Shown: positions 53,257-64,000, counted from the first letter of the stretch. The stretch is 64,000 nt of DNA from Thalassotalea atypica (GCF_030295975.1 NZ_AP027364.1:434001-498000), one strand, 5' to 3'. The notes: generated by a model not told the origin, from the sequence alone. Numbers and translations are program-made.

Positions 53257-54198
53257 ATGCCATATATTCAACTCAGGTTATTAGCGAATGAAGAAAATGC
53301 TGAAAAGTTCAGTGATTGGTTAGTGGCTAGTGGCTCGGTCGCTGTAACGCTTCTCGATTTGAAAGACTATAACGACACAATACATAATAGTGATACCAAC
53401 CCGTTCGGCGATGCCAAAGATACACCTATCTATGAACCCTTACCCGGTGACGAGGTTGTGTATTGGGAAAACACCATTGTAATGGGGTTGTACGATGCCA
53501 ATCAAGACATGGAAAAAGTTGTTCGTTATTTAAAGACAATTCATCCTGATAAAGCTGAAATGCAATTTAAAGTGGAACAACTTGAAGATAAAGATTGGGA
53601 ACGCGAGTGGATGGACAACTTCCATCCGATGAAATTTGGTCAGCGGTTATGGATTTGTCCTAGTTGGCGTGAAGTGCCGGAGCCTGAGGCAGTAAATGTT
53701 ATGTTAGATCCTGGTTTAGCCTTTGGCACCGGTACCCATCCAACAACTGCACTATGTTTAACTTGGTTGGACGGGTTAGATCTAACAGGAAAAACTGTCG
53801 TCGATTTTGGTTGTGGCTCAGGAATATTATCGTTAGCAGCATTAAAACTCGGTGCTGAAAAGGTGATTGGTATAGACATTGATCCACAAGCACTGCAAGC
53901 AAGCCTAGAAAATGCAAAGCGAAACAAAGTAGAAGACCGCTTAGAATTGTATTTGCCTCAAGATCAGCCCACCTTAAAAGCAGATATTGTGGTGGCCAAT
54001 ATCTTAGCAGGTCCGTTAAAGGAACTGGCGCCGACGATTATTGAGTTCGTCGCCGAAAAAGGCTTGCTTGCCTTATCTGGCGTGCTAGAAGGACAAGCTG
54101 CACAACTACAAACTATTTATAGTAAATGGTGCGACATGGATGCGGTTAAAGTTCAAGATGAGTGGGTTAGACTTTCAGGGACGCGTCGCAAGGCTTAA
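53257..54198 (+). CDS. prmA: Ribosomal protein L11 methyltransferase
   Basis: A 313-residue PrmA, which trimethylates several lysines and the N-terminus of ribosomal protein L11. N-terminal substrate domain (1-110) is followed by [17 protein letters not shown], the SAM-binding methyltransferase domain with [29 protein letters not shown] and [13 protein letters not shown] (active NPPY-like position NILA). It is somewhat longer than the usual 293 residues because of an insertion in the N-terminal part. It begins a conserved run with dusB and fis. Confidence 0.96.
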   Translation: MPYIQLRLLANEENAEKFSDWLVASGSVAVTLLDLKDYNDTIHNSDTNPFGDAKDTPIYEPLPGDEVVYWENTIVMGLYDANQDMEKVVRYLKTIHPDKAEMQFKVEQLEDKDWEREWMDNFHPMKFGQRLWICPSWREVPEPEAVNVMLDPGLAFGTGTHPTTALCLTWLDGLDLTGKTVVDFGCGSGILSLAALKLGAEKVIGIDIDPQALQASLENAKRNKVEDRLELYLPQDQPTLKADIVVANILAGPLKELAPTIIEFVAEKGLLALSGVLEGQAAQLQTIYSKWCDMDAVKVQDEWVRLSGTRRKA

Positions 54199-54379
54199 CA
54201 TCAAATTTAGAGCATATTTTGTCAATATTTGTACGATTTATGCTCTCATCAGCTAATTGCAAAAAGTCAATATTAAAAACACGAAAAAAATCAAATTTTG
54301 TTCAAAATATATCCTTTTCAATCCTATTAAAAACACGTAAACTTAGCGCCCTTTTGACTAAGAGCTCAAAAAAGCAACA
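54199..54379 (+). promoter_or_regulatory. Promoter region of dusB-fis with direct repeats
   Basis: A candidate promoter has TTTTCA (54315-54320), a 17-bp spacer and TAAACT (54338-54343), followed by a GC-rich discriminator TTAGCGCCC, as in growth-rate- and stringent-controlled fis promoters. TATTAAAAACACG occurs at 54271-54283 and 54325-54337. AT-tracts around it could be Fis or H-NS binding sites. All sites are inferred from sequence. Confidence 0.55.
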
Positions 54380-55348
54380 GTGAAGATAGGTACATATCAG
54401 CTAAAAAGTAATGTAATACTTGCGCCAATGGCCGGTATTACTGATAAGCCTTTTAGACAACTTTGTTGTCAATTAGGTGCTGGATTAGCAGTGTCTGAAA
54501 TGTTGTCAGCCAATCCGAAAGTATGGAAAACGGAAAAGTCAAAGCTCAGAATGGTACATAGTGCTGAAGCAGGAATTCGCTCAGTACAAATCGCCGGCTC
54601 TGATCCTGACGAAATGGCATTTGCAGCTCAGGTTAATGTAGAAAGTGGCGCTCAAATTATTGATATCAATATGGGGTGTCCGGCCAAAAAAGTGAACAAA
54701 AAGCTAGCGGGCTCTGCGTTACTAAAAGAACCGGCACAGGTTGAGCAAATCGTTAAATCGGTGGTCAATGCTGTCAACGTTCCAGTTACGCTTAAAATTA
54801 GAACCGGCTGGTGTGAAAACACTCGAAATGGTATCGAAATTGCAAAAATTGCAGAACTCAATGGTATTCAATCACTAGCAGTTCATGGCCGTACGCGTAA
54901 TGACTTTTATAAAGGCAACGCAGAGTACGACACCATTAAAGCGATTAAAAAAGCGGTTTCTATTCCAGTAGTGGCAAATGGAGATATTGACTCTGCTGAA
55001 AAAGCTGAGCAAGTGTTAGCTTATACTAATGCAGATGCGATCATGATTGGTCGGGCTGCACAAGGTAAGCCTTGGATTTTTAGAGAAATAAATCATTTTC
55101 TAGAAACTGGTAAACACTTATCGGCTCCCTCATTGGACGAGGTTCGCTCAATTTTACTTGAGCATGTAAAAGAATTGCACCAATTTTATGGTGACTTTAT
55201 GGGGGTGAGAATCGCCCGTAAGCATGTTTCTTGGTACATGCAGCGTCATGACCAACAGAAAACGTTTCGATCAATATTTAATGCACTCGAATCGACTAGC
55301 GAGCAGCTTGAGGCATTAAATATGTATTTTGATAATTTAACTAAATAA
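54380..55348 (+). CDS. dusB: tRNA-dihydrouridine synthase B
   Basis: A 322-residue Dus enzyme that reduces uridine to dihydrouridine in the tRNA D-loop using FMN and [32 protein letters not shown], the catalytic region [21 protein letters not shown] with the catalytic Cys in [18 protein letters not shown] and [10 protein letters not shown] are all family signatures. The start is GTG at 54380. It stands directly before fis, with 13 nt between, as in other Gammaproteobacteria where dusB and fis form one operon. Confidence 0.97.
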   Translation: MKIGTYQLKSNVILAPMAGITDKPFRQLCCQLGAGLAVSEMLSANPKVWKTEKSKLRMVHSAEAGIRSVQIAGSDPDEMAFAAQVNVESGAQIIDINMGCPAKKVNKKLAGSALLKEPAQVEQIVKSVVNAVNVPVTLKIRTGWCENTRNGIEIAKIAELNGIQSLAVHGRTRNDFYKGNAEYDTIKAIKKAVSIPVVANGDIDSAEKAEQVLAYTNADAIMIGRAAQGKPWIFREINHFLETGKHLSAPSLDEVRSILLEHVKELHQFYGDFMGVRIARKHVSWYMQRHDQQKTFRSIFNALESTSEQLEALNMYFDNLTK

Positions 55349-55361
55349 GAGTCTGAACTTT

Positions 55362-55655
55362 ATGTTTGAACAAAATATTTCTTCTCCGTTCATTACCAAT
55401 GTTAACGATATTCAAGCGCAATCAAAGGCATCACCTTTGCGTACACAAGCTAAAATAGCGATCAAAAACTATTTGTCACAACTAAATGGTAATGACGTTG
55501 ATGATATGTATGACCTTGTACTGTCAGAAATTGAAGCGCCAATGCTTGAAGAAGTAATGCAGTATACTCGCGGTAACCAAACACGTGCAGCGAACTTATT
55601 AGGTATCAACCGTGGTACACTTCGTAAGAAGCTTAAAAAATACGGTATGAATTAA
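55362..55655 (+). CDS. fis: DNA-binding protein Fis
   Basis: A 97-residue Fis, a nucleoid-associated protein that binds AT-rich DNA and activates rRNA and tRNA promoters. The helix-turn-helix ([26 protein letters not shown]) is at the C-terminus and the dimer core before it. Its length matches the E. coli protein. Transcription from dusB is likely. Two hairpins follow the stop. Confidence 0.97.
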   Translation: MFEQNISSPFITNVNDIQAQSKASPLRTQAKIAIKNYLSQLNGNDVDDMYDLVLSEIEAPMLEEVMQYTRGNQTRAANLLGINRGTLRKKLKKYGMN

Positions 55656-55661
55656 TACCCC

Positions 55662-55703
55662 GCAGGCTCAGCCTGCAATGAAAAGCACCTTAGGGTGCTT
55701 TTT
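55662..55703 (+). terminator. Double hairpin terminator after fis
   Basis: First stem GCAGGC (55662-55667) / GCCTGC (55671-55676); second stem AAAAGCACC (55681-55689) / GGTGCTTTT (55694-55702) with a following T-run. The second is a typical rho-independent terminator, and the first may strengthen it. Confidence 0.85.
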
Positions 55704-55753
55704 TGTTTTTAGGAACTAAAAAAGTTATCCAATTAGTCAACTTTTTAGCTCCA

Positions 55754-55788
55754 ATTATCGCGCTGGAGCGATAATGAGTAAAAGACTC
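55754..55788 (+). promoter_or_regulatory. Leader hairpins before purH
   Basis: ATTATCGC (55754-55761) / GCGATAAT (55768-55775) is a perfect 8-bp stem, followed by GAGT (55776-55779) / GACTC (55784-55788). They lie 65-100 bp before the purH start. No PurR box (ACGCAAACGTTTGCGT-like) was seen. Confidence 0.4.
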
Positions 55789-55852
55789 ACTGCCAAGGAT
55801 AGATGTCAAAGGCCAGACCAACTAAATTTAATTCAAAGGTAAGCAAACAGCA

Positions 55853-57454
55853 ATGGATACCCCACGCCCAATCAAACGTGCACTTTTAAGTGTTTCTGAT
55901 AAAACTGGTATTGTAGAATTCGCTCGCGTATTAGCGCAAAAAGGTGTTGAACTTCTTTCAACTGGCGGTACTGCAAAATTATTGGCAGATAATGGTATTA
56001 ACGTCACTGAAGTGTCGAACTACACAGGCCACCCTGAAATAATGGACGGTCGCGTAAAAACCCTTCACCCTAAAGTGCATGGTGGTATTTTAGCGCGTCG
56101 TGGTATGGACGAAGCAGTGATGGCTGAAAACAACATCGATGCTATCGATATGGTTGTTGTTAACTTGTACCCATTTGCTAATACCGTGGCAAACCAAGAT
56201 TGTTCATTGGAAGATGCCATCGAAAATATCGATATTGGCGGCCCAACCATGGTGCGTGCTGCGGCAAAAAACCACAAAGATGTTACTATTATTGTTAATG
56301 CTCATGACTATAAACGTGTATTAGCGGAAATGGATGCCAACGATGATTCATTAACCTACAGTACACGTTTTGATTTAGCGATTGCTGCATATGAACATAC
56401 AGCAAGTTATGACGGTATGATTGCCAATTACTTTGGCCAAATGTTACCTGCCCATGGTAGCGAAGAAAGCACGCCGAACTTTGAAGAAAAGAAACAATTC
56501 CCACGTACATTCAATAGCCAGTTCGTTAAGAAGCAAGATTTACGTTATGGTGAAAACTCTCACCAAGCCGCTGCTTTTTATGTCGAAGCAAATCCTGAAG
56601 AAGCATCAGTTTCTACTGCATCTCAACTTCAAGGTAAAGCACTATCATATAACAATATAGCTGATACCGATGCGGCTTTAGAATGTGTAAAAGAATTTGA
56701 TGAGCCAGCCTGCGTTATTGTGAAGCATGCAAACCCTTGTGGTGTTGCTATTGGCGACAATATTTTAGCGGCTTATGAAAGTGCGTTTACGACAGATCCT
56801 ACTTCAGCATTTGGCGGTATCATTGCCTTTAACCGTGAGTTAGATGCGGACACCGCTGAAGCGATCGTTTCGCGTCAGTTTGTAGAAGTGATTATCGCGC
56901 CAAGTATTTCGGACGCGGCGGCACAAATTGTCGCGGCTAAGCCAAATGTTCGCTTATTAGAGTGTGGACAATGGGATACTAAGACTACAGGTGTTGACTA
57001 TAAACGTGTTAACGGTGGTTTGTTGATTCAAGATCGTGATCAAGGTCGCGTTGCAGAAAGTGACTTGAAAGTTGTCACTAAACGTCAACCAACGACAGAA
57101 GAAATGCGTGATTTACAATTCTGTTGGAAAGTCGCTAAATACGTGAAATCAAATGCTATTGTTTACGTTAAGAATAGCATGACCATCGGCGTTGGAGCTG
57201 GCCAAATGAGCCGTGTTTACTCCGCTAAAGTGGCGGGCATAAAGGCGGCCGATGAAAACTTGGAAGTGAAAGGCTCTGTTATGGCTTCTGATGCATTCTT
57301 CCCGTTCCGTGATGGTTTAGATGCAGCCGCCGAAGCGGGTATTACTGCGGTAATTCAACCTGGTGGGTCCATGCGCGATGACGAAGTTATTGCTGCGGCA
57401 GACGAGCACGGTATTGCTATGGTGTTCACAGGTATGCGCCACTTCCGTCACTAA
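55853..57454 (+). CDS. purH: Bifunctional AICAR transformylase/IMP cyclohydrolase
   Basis: A 533-residue PurH, catalysing the last two steps of IMP synthesis. The N-terminal IMP cyclohydrolase (MGS-like) part has [36 protein letters not shown] and [17 protein letters not shown]; the C-terminal transformylase has [35 protein letters not shown] and the late GMRHFRH. No defects seen. It lies in the conserved purH-purD pair, separated here by an exported methyltransferase gene. A terminator follows at 57490-57540. Confidence 0.98.
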   Translation: MDTPRPIKRALLSVSDKTGIVEFARVLAQKGVELLSTGGTAKLLADNGINVTEVSNYTGHPEIMDGRVKTLHPKVHGGILARRGMDEAVMAENNIDAIDMVVVNLYPFANTVANQDCSLEDAIENIDIGGPTMVRAAAKNHKDVTIIVNAHDYKRVLAEMDANDDSLTYSTRFDLAIAAYEHTASYDGMIANYFGQMLPAHGSEESTPNFEEKKQFPRTFNSQFVKKQDLRYGENSHQAAAFYVEANPEEASVSTASQLQGKALSYNNIADTDAALECVKEFDEPACVIVKHANPCGVAIGDNILAAYESAFTTDPTSAFGGIIAFNRELDADTAEAIVSRQFVEVIIAPSISDAAAQIVAAKPNVRLLECGQWDTKTTGVDYKRVNGGLLIQDRDQGRVAESDLKVVTKRQPTTEEMRDLQFCWKVAKYVKSNAIVYVKNSMTIGVGAGQMSRVYSAKVAGIKAADENLEVKGSVMASDAFFPFRDGLDAAAEAGITAVIQPGGSMRDDEVIAAADEHGIAMVFTGMRHFRH

Positions 57455-57489
57455 GCTTTTATTGCCAAGTAAAATGGCTCGGTAATAGC

Positions 57490-57540
57490 AACAAAGAGAG
57501 CGCTTTTAAAAACATTTCGTTTTTTAATGCTCTCTTTGTT
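57490..57540 (+). terminator. Long hairpin terminator after purH
   Basis: AACAAAGAGAGC (57490-57501) and GCTCTCTTTGTT (57529-57540) form a 12-bp stem, extended inside by TTAAAAAC/GTTTTTTAA-type pairing. It starts 36 bp past the purH stop. Confidence 0.7.
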
Positions 57541-57715
57541 TGTTAAGGATGTTGGGTTCCATAAGAAGTAAACTCTCAAGGCTCACTTCTATAGGCATGA
57601 AAAGCAAGTTGTCATAATTAGATACAGTTTTCTATTGAGTGAACTGACTCTTTTTATTAATTCTGCTATAACATATCCAGCTCTAAAACATTTAACTTGG
57701 TTATGGAAGATTAAA

Positions 57716-58543
57716 ATGAAAATAATAAAAACACTCACAGCAGCATCACTTTTAACATTGACATTAGCAGGTGCTCAAACCGCATATGCTCATGGTGATA
57801 AAGAGCACGCAACGAAAATGAACCAGTTGTCAGCAGCCATTGCCGGCGATCATCGTAGCGATAAGAATAAAGCCCGTGATATGTATCGCCACCCCAAAGA
57901 AACGTTGGAGTTCTTTGGTTTTCATTCGGCTATGACCGTGGTTGAAATCACACCTGGTGGTGGTTGGTATACTGAAATTCTGGCTCCAGCTTTAAAAGGA
58001 AAAGGAAAGTTATACGGCGCTCAGTACCCTGATACTGGAGAAGATAATTACTTCAGCAAATCTCGTAAGAATCTTGAGAAAAAATTAGCCAGTAACGCTG
58101 TATTTAGTGAAGTCGAATTAACTGATTTTGTTCCGCGTAAAGAAAGTACATTAGCCCCAGCGGGCACTGCCGATCTAGTACTAACTTTCCGTAATTTACA
58201 TAACTGGAAAGATGCCGGCGTTGAACAGGTATTTAAAGACGCATACAAAGCACTAAAAGCTGGCGGAGTATTAGGTGTAGTAGAGCATCGTTTACCAGAA
58301 GGTAGTGACCCAGAAAAATCTCGTGGTTACGTTTCTCAAAGTAAAACAATTGCGCAAGCTAAAGCTGCTGGTTTTAAATTAGCGGCTAAAAGTGAAATTA
58401 ATGCAAACCCTAAAGATCTTGCACAATATAAGGTCTGGACGTTACCACCAGCGCTTGCTAATGGTGAAAAAGACAAAGAAAAATATTTAGCGATCGGTGA
58501 AAGTGATCGTATGACTTTAAAGTTTGTTAAACCGAAAAAATAA
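57716..58543 (+). CDS. Exported SAM-methyltransferase-like protein
   Basis: A 275-residue protein with a clear signal peptide (MKIIKTLTAASLLTLTLAGAQTAYAHG) followed by a class I methyltransferase-like fold: MTVVEITPGGGWYTEILAPAL (motif I-like), LYGAQYP, LVLTFRNLHNWKDAG (motif IV), GGVLGVVEHRLPEG. The glycine-rich loop is kept, so SAM binding is possible, but SAM is not normally available in the periplasm. The family is common in proteobacteria and its role is not known to me. The ATG at 57716 has GGAAG 7 nt upstream. It lies between purH and purD, each with its own terminator. Confidence 0.85.
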   Translation: MKIIKTLTAASLLTLTLAGAQTAYAHGDKEHATKMNQLSAAIAGDHRSDKNKARDMYRHPKETLEFFGFHSAMTVVEITPGGGWYTEILAPALKGKGKLYGAQYPDTGEDNYFSKSRKNLEKKLASNAVFSEVELTDFVPRKESTLAPAGTADLVLTFRNLHNWKDAGVEQVFKDAYKALKAGGVLGVVEHRLPEGSDPEKSRGYVSQSKTIAQAKAAGFKLAAKSEINANPKDLAQYKVWTLPPALANGEKDKEKYLAIGESDRMTLKFVKPKK

Positions 58544-58544
58544 C

Positions 58545-58570
58545 GGAAGAGCTTTTCGCTTTTCCTTTTT
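58545..58570 (+). terminator. Terminator between the methyltransferase-like gene and purD
   Basis: GGAAGAGC (58545-58552) and GCTTTTCC (58558-58565) form an 8-bp stem (one G-T pair) followed by five T, directly after the stop. Confidence 0.75.
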
Positions 58571-58599
58571 AAGTTTTATACATTAGGAAAATCAAATAA

Positions 58600-59886
58600 A
58601 TGAACGTATTGGTTATTGGTAGTGGTGGTCGTGAACATGCACTTGCATGGAAAGCGGCGCAATCAAACAATGTATCTAAAGTATTCGTAGCGCCAGGTAA
58701 TGCCGGCACAGCTACAGAAGAGAAGTTGGAAAATATTGCTATCAGTGTTTCTGATATTCCAGCACTTATTGATTTTGCTAAGCAAGAAAACATTGGGCTG
58801 ACTATTGTCGGCCCAGAACAACCTCTTGTCGATGGTGTTGTAGACGCTTTTCAGGCTGAAGGTCTTGCTATTTTTGGGCCTAGTGCAAAAGCTGCGCAAC
58901 TTGAAGGCTCAAAATCTTTCACTAAGGACTTCCTCGCTCGTCATAATATTCCAACAGGTGCTTATCAGAACTTCACTGAAATAGAACCAGCACTGGCTTA
59001 TGTTCGTCAGCAAGGTGCGCCAATAGTCGTAAAAGCCGACGGCCTAGCGGCAGGTAAAGGTGTCATTGTCGCACTGACACTTCAAGAAGCTGAAGACGCC
59101 ATCAAAGATATGTTGGCCGGTAATGCGTTCGGTGATGCAGGTCACCGCGTTGTAATTGAAGAGTTTTTGGAAGGCGAAGAAGCAAGCTTTATTGTCATGG
59201 TAGATGGCAAAAATATATTGCCTTTCGCAACAAGCCAAGATCATAAGCGTGCTTACAATGAAGATAAAGGCCCTAATACAGGTGGCATGGGTGCATATTC
59301 TCCAGCGCCGGTGGTGACTTCTGAAATTCATGAACGTGTAATGAACGAAGTTATTATTCCTACTGTAGAAGGAATGGCCAAAGAAGAGGCGCCATATACT
59401 GGTTTCTTGTACGCAGGTTTGATGATAGCAGCGGACGGTACACCTAAAGTAATTGAATACAATTGCCGTTTTGGTGACCCAGAGACGCAGCCAATTATGA
59501 TGCGATTAAAATCGGATCTTGTTGAGCTTTGTTTAGCTGCATGTAATGAATCATTAGATCAATCAACGATTGAGTTTGATTCAAGAGCTGCAGTAGGTGT
59601 TGTTCTAGCTGCAGGTGGTTACCCAGGAAGTTACGAAAAAGGCGATGTCATTTTCGGGTTGAACACTAATACCCTTGAAGATCGTAAAACTTTTCATGCT
59701 GGCACAGCATTAAAGGATGGACAAGTTGTCACCTCGGGCGGTCGAGTACTTTGTGCTACTGCGCTAGGTGATAACGTAACCCAAGCACAGCAAGCAGCTT
59801 ATGAATTATTACACCAGATCTCATGGGATAAAGTAGAGTTTAGAACTGATATTGCTTATCGAGCAATATCACGAGAGCAAAATTAG
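58600..59886 (+). CDS. purD: Phosphoribosylamine-glycine ligase
   Basis: A 428-residue GAR synthetase of the ATP-grasp family, joining glycine to phosphoribosylamine in purine synthesis. MNVLVIGSGGREHALAW, GPEQPLVDGV, PIVVKADGLAAGKGVIVA, HKRAYNEDKGPNTGGMGAYSPAP, CRFGDPETQPIMMRL and VVLAAGGYPGSYEKGD are family signatures in order. Length is as expected. AGGA lies 11 nt before the ATG. Followed by a strong bidirectional terminator. Confidence 0.98.
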   Translation: MNVLVIGSGGREHALAWKAAQSNNVSKVFVAPGNAGTATEEKLENIAISVSDIPALIDFAKQENIGLTIVGPEQPLVDGVVDAFQAEGLAIFGPSAKAAQLEGSKSFTKDFLARHNIPTGAYQNFTEIEPALAYVRQQGAPIVVKADGLAAGKGVIVALTLQEAEDAIKDMLAGNAFGDAGHRVVIEEFLEGEEASFIVMVDGKNILPFATSQDHKRAYNEDKGPNTGGMGAYSPAPVVTSEIHERVMNEVIIPTVEGMAKEEAPYTGFLYAGLMIAADGTPKVIEYNCRFGDPETQPIMMRLKSDLVELCLAACNESLDQSTIEFDSRAAVGVVLAAGGYPGSYEKGDVIFGLNTNTLEDRKTFHAGTALKDGQVVTSGGRVLCATALGDNVTQAQQAAYELLHQISWDKVEFRTDIAYRAISREQN

Positions 59887-59901
59887 CGATCATAGGCATT
59901 A

Positions 59902-59936
59902 AAAAAGCGGAATCAACAATGTTGATTCCGCTTTTT
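59902..59936. terminator. Bidirectional terminator between purD and the RRM gene
   Basis: AAAAAGCGGAATCAAC (59902-59917) and GTTGATTCCGCTTTTT (59921-59936) form a perfect 16-bp stem with a 3-nt loop. A/T tails on both sides let it serve both purD and the convergent RRM-protein gene. Confidence 0.92.
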
Positions 59937-59949
59937 ATTTAGACGGAAA

Positions 59950-60402
59950 CTATTCTGAGTCGTCAGTACGTTCAGGTCTTTCTTTGGCTTCACGAACTTT
60001 CAATGTACGCTGCTGAAACTCTGAATCATTTAACGCAGAAATTGCATTTTCAAAGTCAGCCGACGCCATTTCGACAAACCCAAAACCTCGTCGCTTACCT
60101 GTGTGTTTATCTTTCATTAAACGTACAGAATGAACAGTTCCGTGTTCAGAAAACAGGTTTCTTACAGCAGCCTCATTTGCACGATAGGGTAAGTTACCTA
60201 CATAAAGTGTTTTTATATCGCTTGACTGTTCACTGCTATTTGAATTGAATAATTGGCTTAGGAAAGGAGACACCAATGCTCCAATAAAGATACTAACTGC
60301 GACGGTTTGTTGATTCGCGTCGAACATGTTAGCTAAGAAAAAGCCAATAACTGCCAAAATAGCGGCAGCAACAATGGCTGTAAAGATTTGAGAAGACTTC
60401 AT
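59950..60402 (-). CDS. Membrane-anchored RRM RNA-binding protein
   Basis: A 150-residue protein with two membrane segments (about 7-27 and 34-52) and a single RNA-recognition motif (64-140) with RNP2 LYVGNL (66-71) and RNP1 KRRGFGFVEM (103-112), ending in an acidic tail. Bacterial RRM proteins are small cytoplasmic cold-shock-like proteins in cyanobacteria and others; the membrane-anchored kind occurs in marine Gammaproteobacteria. Its RNA target is unknown. It is convergent to purD and 0.8 kb from the rRNA operon. Confidence 0.9.
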   Translation of the reverse strand: MKSSQIFTAIVAAAILAVIGFFLANMFDANQQTVAVSIFIGALVSPFLSQLFNSNSSEQSSDIKTLYVGNLPYRANEAAVRNLFSEHGTVHSVRLMKDKHTGKRRGFGFVEMASADFENAISALNDSEFQQRTLKVREAKERPERTDDSE

Positions 60403-61185
60403 ATTGTTATACCTGATTATTATTGTAAATCATAAAATGACAATTCTATGTTACCCAGCTTTCATGAATGTGCAACATTAAGTTCAAGATTTGTCCAATT
60501 AATTCAAATAGAGCAAGTTAATAGCAAAATTAAAGAATATCTCTGCCAATTGAAGCTAAACGCATTCTTTCTATGTTTATCGCTATCAATAAGTTCGACG
60601 ATCACTCGTTTATGATAATACTTAATTTTTGTTTAAAAGATCGCTAAAGATCGTGCGAATAAATGCCAAAAATAAAGGCTTCGTTCAATTATTGACCGAA
60701 CAGTAAATTAATTTAAAATAAAGCTTGATCCTTTCCTAAAAATCCCTAAAATGCGCTCCACTTCTTCGGGACAAGCCCAAGAGGTTGTTTTGAACAGTTT
60801 AGTTAAACAATAGTTTGCTTAAGCTCGAAGATAACTTAGAAAAACAAGTTAAATTATTTTTCAAAAAGTTGTTGACATCAAAACTGAGTTGCGTAGAATG
60901 CGCATCTCGCTTCGGGACAGGCTACTAGCCAGCTCCAAGCAAACAGTGATAAGCGAATGCGACTTACACTGGCTACTTAATCAAGTAGTGTTCTTTAACA
61001 ATTAGTTATCATGCAATTTGTGTGAGCACTCACATTAGTGTTGATTTTACATAGTCCTTCGGGACAAAAAAACAGCTTAATGATGAAGTTCACGCAAAAC
61101 TACTTATGACCTTCGGGTTATAAGAACATATGTTTTAAATGTACAGAATTCATTGAGCCGCATCTTATGATGCACAAACGATTTT
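60403..61185 (+). promoter_or_regulatory. rRNA operon promoter and leader region
   Basis: A 783-bp stretch without a gene. Two promoters are seen: TTGATC (60725-60730), 16 bp, TAAAAT (60747-60752); and TTGACA (60872-60877), 16 bp, TAGAAT (60894-60899). Each is followed by ATGCGC and a TTCGGGACA copy. Upstream AT-rich DNA could hold UP elements and Fis sites. The leader has boxA at 60989-61001 and the 5' arm of the 16S processing stem at 61005-61032. The first 300 bp hold nothing recognised. Confidence 0.8.
60989..61001 (+). promoter_or_regulatory. boxA antitermination site, 16S leader
   Basis: TGTTCTTTAACAA matches the rRNA boxA consensus TGCTCTTTAACAA with one change. It recruits NusB/S10 for antitermination of the rRNA operon. 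Confidence 0.88.
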
Positions 61186-62727
<1,542 letters not shown>

Positions 62728-62832
62728 TCTTGAAGTAAAACGCCTGATGGAAGCCTTCGGGTTTCATGAGTGTTCACACAAATTGCACTGATAACAAATT
62801 AGAAGAAGAAAAGTAAAACCCTAGCATAATAA

Positions 62833-62908
62833 GGGGCTATAGCTCAGCTGGGAGAGCGCCTGCCTTGCACGCAGGAGGTCAGCAGTTCGATCCTGCTTAG
62901 CTCCACCA
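62833..62908 (+). tRNA. tRNA-Ala (anticodon TGC)
   Basis: A 76-nt cloverleaf with acceptor GGGGCTA/TAGCTCC, D-arm AGCTCAGCTGGGAGAGC, anticodon arm CCTGC-CTTGCAC-GCAGG and an encoded CCA end. It sits in the 16S-23S spacer as usual for this operon type. Confidence 0.97.
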
Positions 62909-62937
62909 CTTATTGTGTAGTACTTAGGTACTTATGC

Positions 62938-63014
<77 letters not shown>

Positions 63015-63403
63015 ATCTTCTTCACAAAGAATTAAATGACCAAATTTAAGCTATCTTTTTTAAGATGATTTAAATTTGGTTTTTTAAACCACGAATTAGC
63101 CGAATGCGCGCTAGTTTGAAGCTCTTTAACAATCTGGAAAGCTGATATAAATACCCGGTGTTTATATGGTGTTGAACGTGTCGCGCGTTTCAATACATCA
63201 ACATATAGATACCAACAGCGAGTGAGATAACCTTATCGTTTATCGAACAAGCTGATTAACTTCTCCTCCTCGGAGAATGTTAATAAAAAATCTAAATCAA
63301 GTAACTCATCTACATCGAAAGATGTGAGAGTACGTGAAAATGTCAGGCTGTACGATTAGTTCGGATTAGTCTCCGAACATTCTAAGACTACTTAGGGTTG
63401 TAT
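63015..63403 (+). other. 16S-23S spacer, tRNA-Ile to 23S, with second boxA
   Basis: This 389-bp spacer has a second boxA, GCTCTTTAACAA at 63121-63132, and no further gene. A hairpin formed by AAATTTAAGCTATC and a partly matching downstream segment (about 63041-63076) lies after tRNA-Ile. The end must hold the 5' arm of the 23S processing stem; the 3' arm is outside the window. Confidence 0.8.
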
Positions 63404-64000
63404 GGTTAAGTGACTAAGCGTATGTGGTGGATGCCTTGGCAGTTAGAGGCGATGAAAGACGTGTTAATCTGCGATAAGCTGAGTTGAGGTGATAAAAACC
63501 GTTATAGACTCAGATTTCTGAATGGGGAAACCCAGTGTCATAAGACACTATCACTTAGTGAATACATAGCTAAGTGAGGCGAACCGGGAGAACTGAAACA
63601 TCTAAGTACCCCGAGGAAAAGAAATCAACCGAGATTTCCTTAGTAGCGGCGAGCGAACGGGAATTAGCCCTTAAGTGGTTTGTAAGTTAGTGGAATAAGC
63701 TGGAAAGCTTAGCGATACAGGGTGATAGCCCCGTACACGAAAACAAACTTACCATGAAATCGAGTAGGTCGGCACACGTGAAATGTTGACTGAATATGGG
63801 GGGACCATCCTCCAAGGCTAAATACTCCTAACTGACCGATAGTGAACCAGTACCGTGAGGGAAAGGCGAAAAGAACCCCTGTGAGGGGAGTGAAATAGAA
63901 CCTGAAACCGCATACGTACAAGCAGTGGAAGCCTTCGGGTGACTGCGTACCTTTTGTATAATGGGTCAGCGACTTATTTTTTGTAGCAAGGTTAACCGAT
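63404..64000 (+). rRNA. 23S ribosomal RNA, 5' part (cut by window edge)
   Basis: Starts with GGTTAAGTGACTAAGCG, matching the E. coli 23S 5' end, and continues with conserved stretches such as GAACCGGGAGAACTGAAACAT and AGTAGCGGCGAGCGAACGGGA to the window edge. About 600 of some 2900 nt are visible. No intervening sequence is seen in this part. Confidence 0.97.

Noticed and set aside
55700-55852. PurR box or purine riboswitch before purH
   Set aside because: No ACGCAAACG-like palindrome and no purine aptamer core were found; only simple hairpins.

Overview
The window looks like a chromosomal segment of a marine gammaproteobacterium of the order Alteromonadales, most like Colwelliaceae (Thalassotalea/Colwellia type). 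This is inferred from the AT-rich coding style, the gene order prmA-dusB-fis-purH-purD leading into an rRNA operon, Alteromonadales-like 16S and tRNA sequences, and the many lipoproteins, ToxR-like regulators and exported hydrolases. No prophage, insertion sequence, CRISPR array or integron was seen.

Layout. 1-8 kb: the start of a flavin-reductase-like gene cut by the window edge, two lipoproteins, a carboxymuconolactone decarboxylase-like protein, an exported alpha/beta hydrolase, a MerR-methyltransferase fusion, and a pirin/isochorismatase-family pair divergent from a LysR regulator. 9-22 kb: a membrane AraC regulator with an exported DJ-1/PfpI protein; a CPBP protease operon divergent from a ToxR-like TPR regulator; a sulfatase-YHYH lipoprotein; a TAP-type peptidase divergent from a membrane LytTR regulator; a periplasmic solute-binding-like protein. 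22-35 kb: gamma-glutamyltransferase, hydrolases, a CNNM/CBS protein, a DUF5694 protein, an AidB-like acyl-CoA dehydrogenase divergent from TetR with a palindrome between them, an S41 peptidase, DUF2306, a tandem DSBA-fold protein and a TauE/SafE permease. 35-45 kb: Fur-box-preceded feoAB; an outer-membrane barrel, YfiR-like and GGDEF/EAL operon (c-di-GMP signalling); a TetR and Old Yellow Enzyme pair sharing an operator-like dyad; and nnrS behind an FNR-type box.

45-53 kb holds less conserved genes: two unknown proteins, an esterase lipoprotein divergent from a ToxR-like/PD40 regulator, and a CysG-like protein whose methyltransferase domain is a remnant, preceded by a solute-binding-like protein. 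53-60.4 kb is housekeeping (prmA, dusB, fis, purH, an exported methyltransferase-like protein, purD, a membrane RRM protein). The last 3.3 kb is an rRNA operon: duplicated promoter/leader units, boxA, 16S, tRNA-Ala(TGC), tRNA-Ile(GAT), a second boxA and the 5' end of 23S, cut by the window edge.

I did not find a clearly new multi-gene system. The best candidates for under-described biology are the barrel/YfiR-like/GGDEF-EAL operon, the two ToxR-like regulators with repeat-bearing divergent promoters, the MerR-methyltransferase fusion, the degenerate CysG, the tandem DSBA-fold protein and the exported methyltransferase. All functions are read from sequence motifs without database searches.
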